DNA from: Candidatus Poribacteria bacterium
GTDB lineage: Bacteria; Poribacteria; WGA-4E; GCA-2687025
Assembly: GCA_027625215.1 (NCBI GenBank)
Contig: JAQBWJ010000188.1
Location: 1 to 5,668 of the forward strand
DNA: 5,668 nt
Direction of reading: 5' to 3'
Of the stretch, positions 5,283 through 5,668 are shown piece after piece. The translations under genes and the position numbers were made by a program. Each line of letters starts with the position of its first letter. Position 1 is the first letter of the stretch. The notes beneath the pieces are model-generated. The model worked only from the letters and a program-made list of their open reading frames with translations, had not been told where the DNA came from and searched no databases.

Positions 5283-5668
5283 TTACGCGGGACGACGCTT
5301 CCGCACATATTCCACCAACTCGTACGCCATCTCATACTTCCGCAGCATCGGGATAATATAAATCCCCCTGAACCCCACCTCCAACGCGCAGTCGATGTAC
5401 TCTTTGGCAATCTCCGTCCCAACGCGCTTCGGGTCGTCGGCGTCCTTCATTCGCTGCCGCACGTCTTCCGCGATCTGAATGCCCGGCACCTCGTTGTGCA
5501 AAAACTCCGCGTTTCGATGGCTGACCAACGGCAGAATCCCGACGAACATCTCGCAGGGGATGTCGCGCGTCTTCTCGCGCAGTTCGCGGATCATCGCAAA
5601 GTCGGCGGGCGGCTGCGTCATCGCGTAGGTCGCGCCGAGCGCCACCTTTTTCTCCAACCGCCGAATCT
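5283..5668 (-). CDS. Methylenetetrahydrofolate reductase (MetF/YitJ-type), C-terminal part, 5' end outside window
   Basis: The visible 127 residues are the C-terminal part of an MTHFR (flavin-dependent reduction of 5,10-methylene-THF to 5-methyl-THF, cytosolic, feeding methionine synthesis). Seen in sequence: an entry segment with LEKKVALGA followed by TQPP, the usual end of a TIM-barrel strand in this family; then FVGILPLVSHRNAEFLHNEV with PGI after it; a helix EDVRQRMKDA; and the closing GIYIIPMLRKYE. The PLVS-RNAEFLHNEVPGI block and the GIY-IP ending resemble the reductase half of YitJ-type bifunctional homocysteine methyltransferase/MTHFR proteins more than E. coli MetF; this is recalled family knowledge. 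The frame stays open to the right edge (I-R-R precede the TTG at 5657), so that TTG is an internal Leu codon and not a start. It ends with TAA at 5283-5285, 38 nt before the aminotransferase start I prefer. Whether a methyltransferase domain lies upstream cannot be seen. Confidence 0.88.
   Translation of the reverse strand, partial: IRRLEKKVALGATYAMTQPPADFAMIRELREKTRDIPCEMFVGILPLVSHRNAEFLHNEVPGIQIAEDVRQRMKDADDPKRVGTEIAKEYIDCALEVGFRGIYIIPMLRKYEMAYELVEYVRKRRPA

Noticed and set aside
4252..5361. A 369-codon open frame on the plus strand, opposite the aminotransferase
   Set aside because: It is Arg-rich with no family features and crosses the junction of two real minus-strand genes, so it is a shadow frame.
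5655..5657. TTG as a start codon for the MTHFR-like gene
   Set aside because: The frame remains open to the window edge and the protein would begin in mid-domain, so this is an internal Leu codon of a longer gene.

Overview
The window looks like high-GC bacterial DNA (about 60% GC by eye). It is packed with genes that all read on the minus strand, with GTG and TTG starts and short or overlapping junctions. I cannot assign a phylum. The methylenetetrahydrofolate reductase (MTHFR) tail resembles the YitJ-type form, and the CgeB-like glycosyltransferases fit many uncultured or deep-branching bacteria as well as spore or envelope glycan loci elsewhere.

In transcription order (right to left) the layout is: (1) the 3' end of an MTHFR-like gene, running off the right edge (5283-5668); (2) a 38-nt spacer holding a perfect 6-bp hairpin with a C(UUCG)G tetraloop; (3) a DegT/DnrJ/EryC1/StrS sugar aminotransferase (4093-5244); (4) a 676-aa CgeB-like glycosyltransferase with a C-terminal TPR-like region (2063-4093); (5) a NeuD/PglD-type sugar O/N-acyltransferase (1398-2066); (6) a second CgeB-like glycosyltransferase (220-1401); (7) the first 70 codons of a third glycosyltransferase-like protein, running off the left edge (1-210). 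The junctions from the aminotransferase onward are TGATG, GTGA, GTGA and a 9-nt gap, which is a classic translationally coupled operon. No noncoding stretch exceeds 40 bases. I see no tRNA, rRNA, CRISPR array, insertion sequence or convincing intrinsic terminator.

A DegT aminotransferase can convert a nucleotide-linked keto-sugar to an amino-sugar. A NeuD/PglD enzyme can acylate such an amine or a hydroxyl. The three glycosyltransferases could then transfer the sugars to a surface polysaccharide, a protein or a spore-coat acceptor. The locus is therefore best read as part of a modified amino-sugar glycan assembly cluster. The 4,6-dehydratase expected upstream of the aminotransferase is not in the window. 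The MTHFR gene may simply be an upstream housekeeping neighbour.

Nothing here demands a wholly new system. The points most worth following are the GT-TPR fusion, the run of three related glycosyltransferases, and the UUCG hairpin before the first biosynthetic gene.
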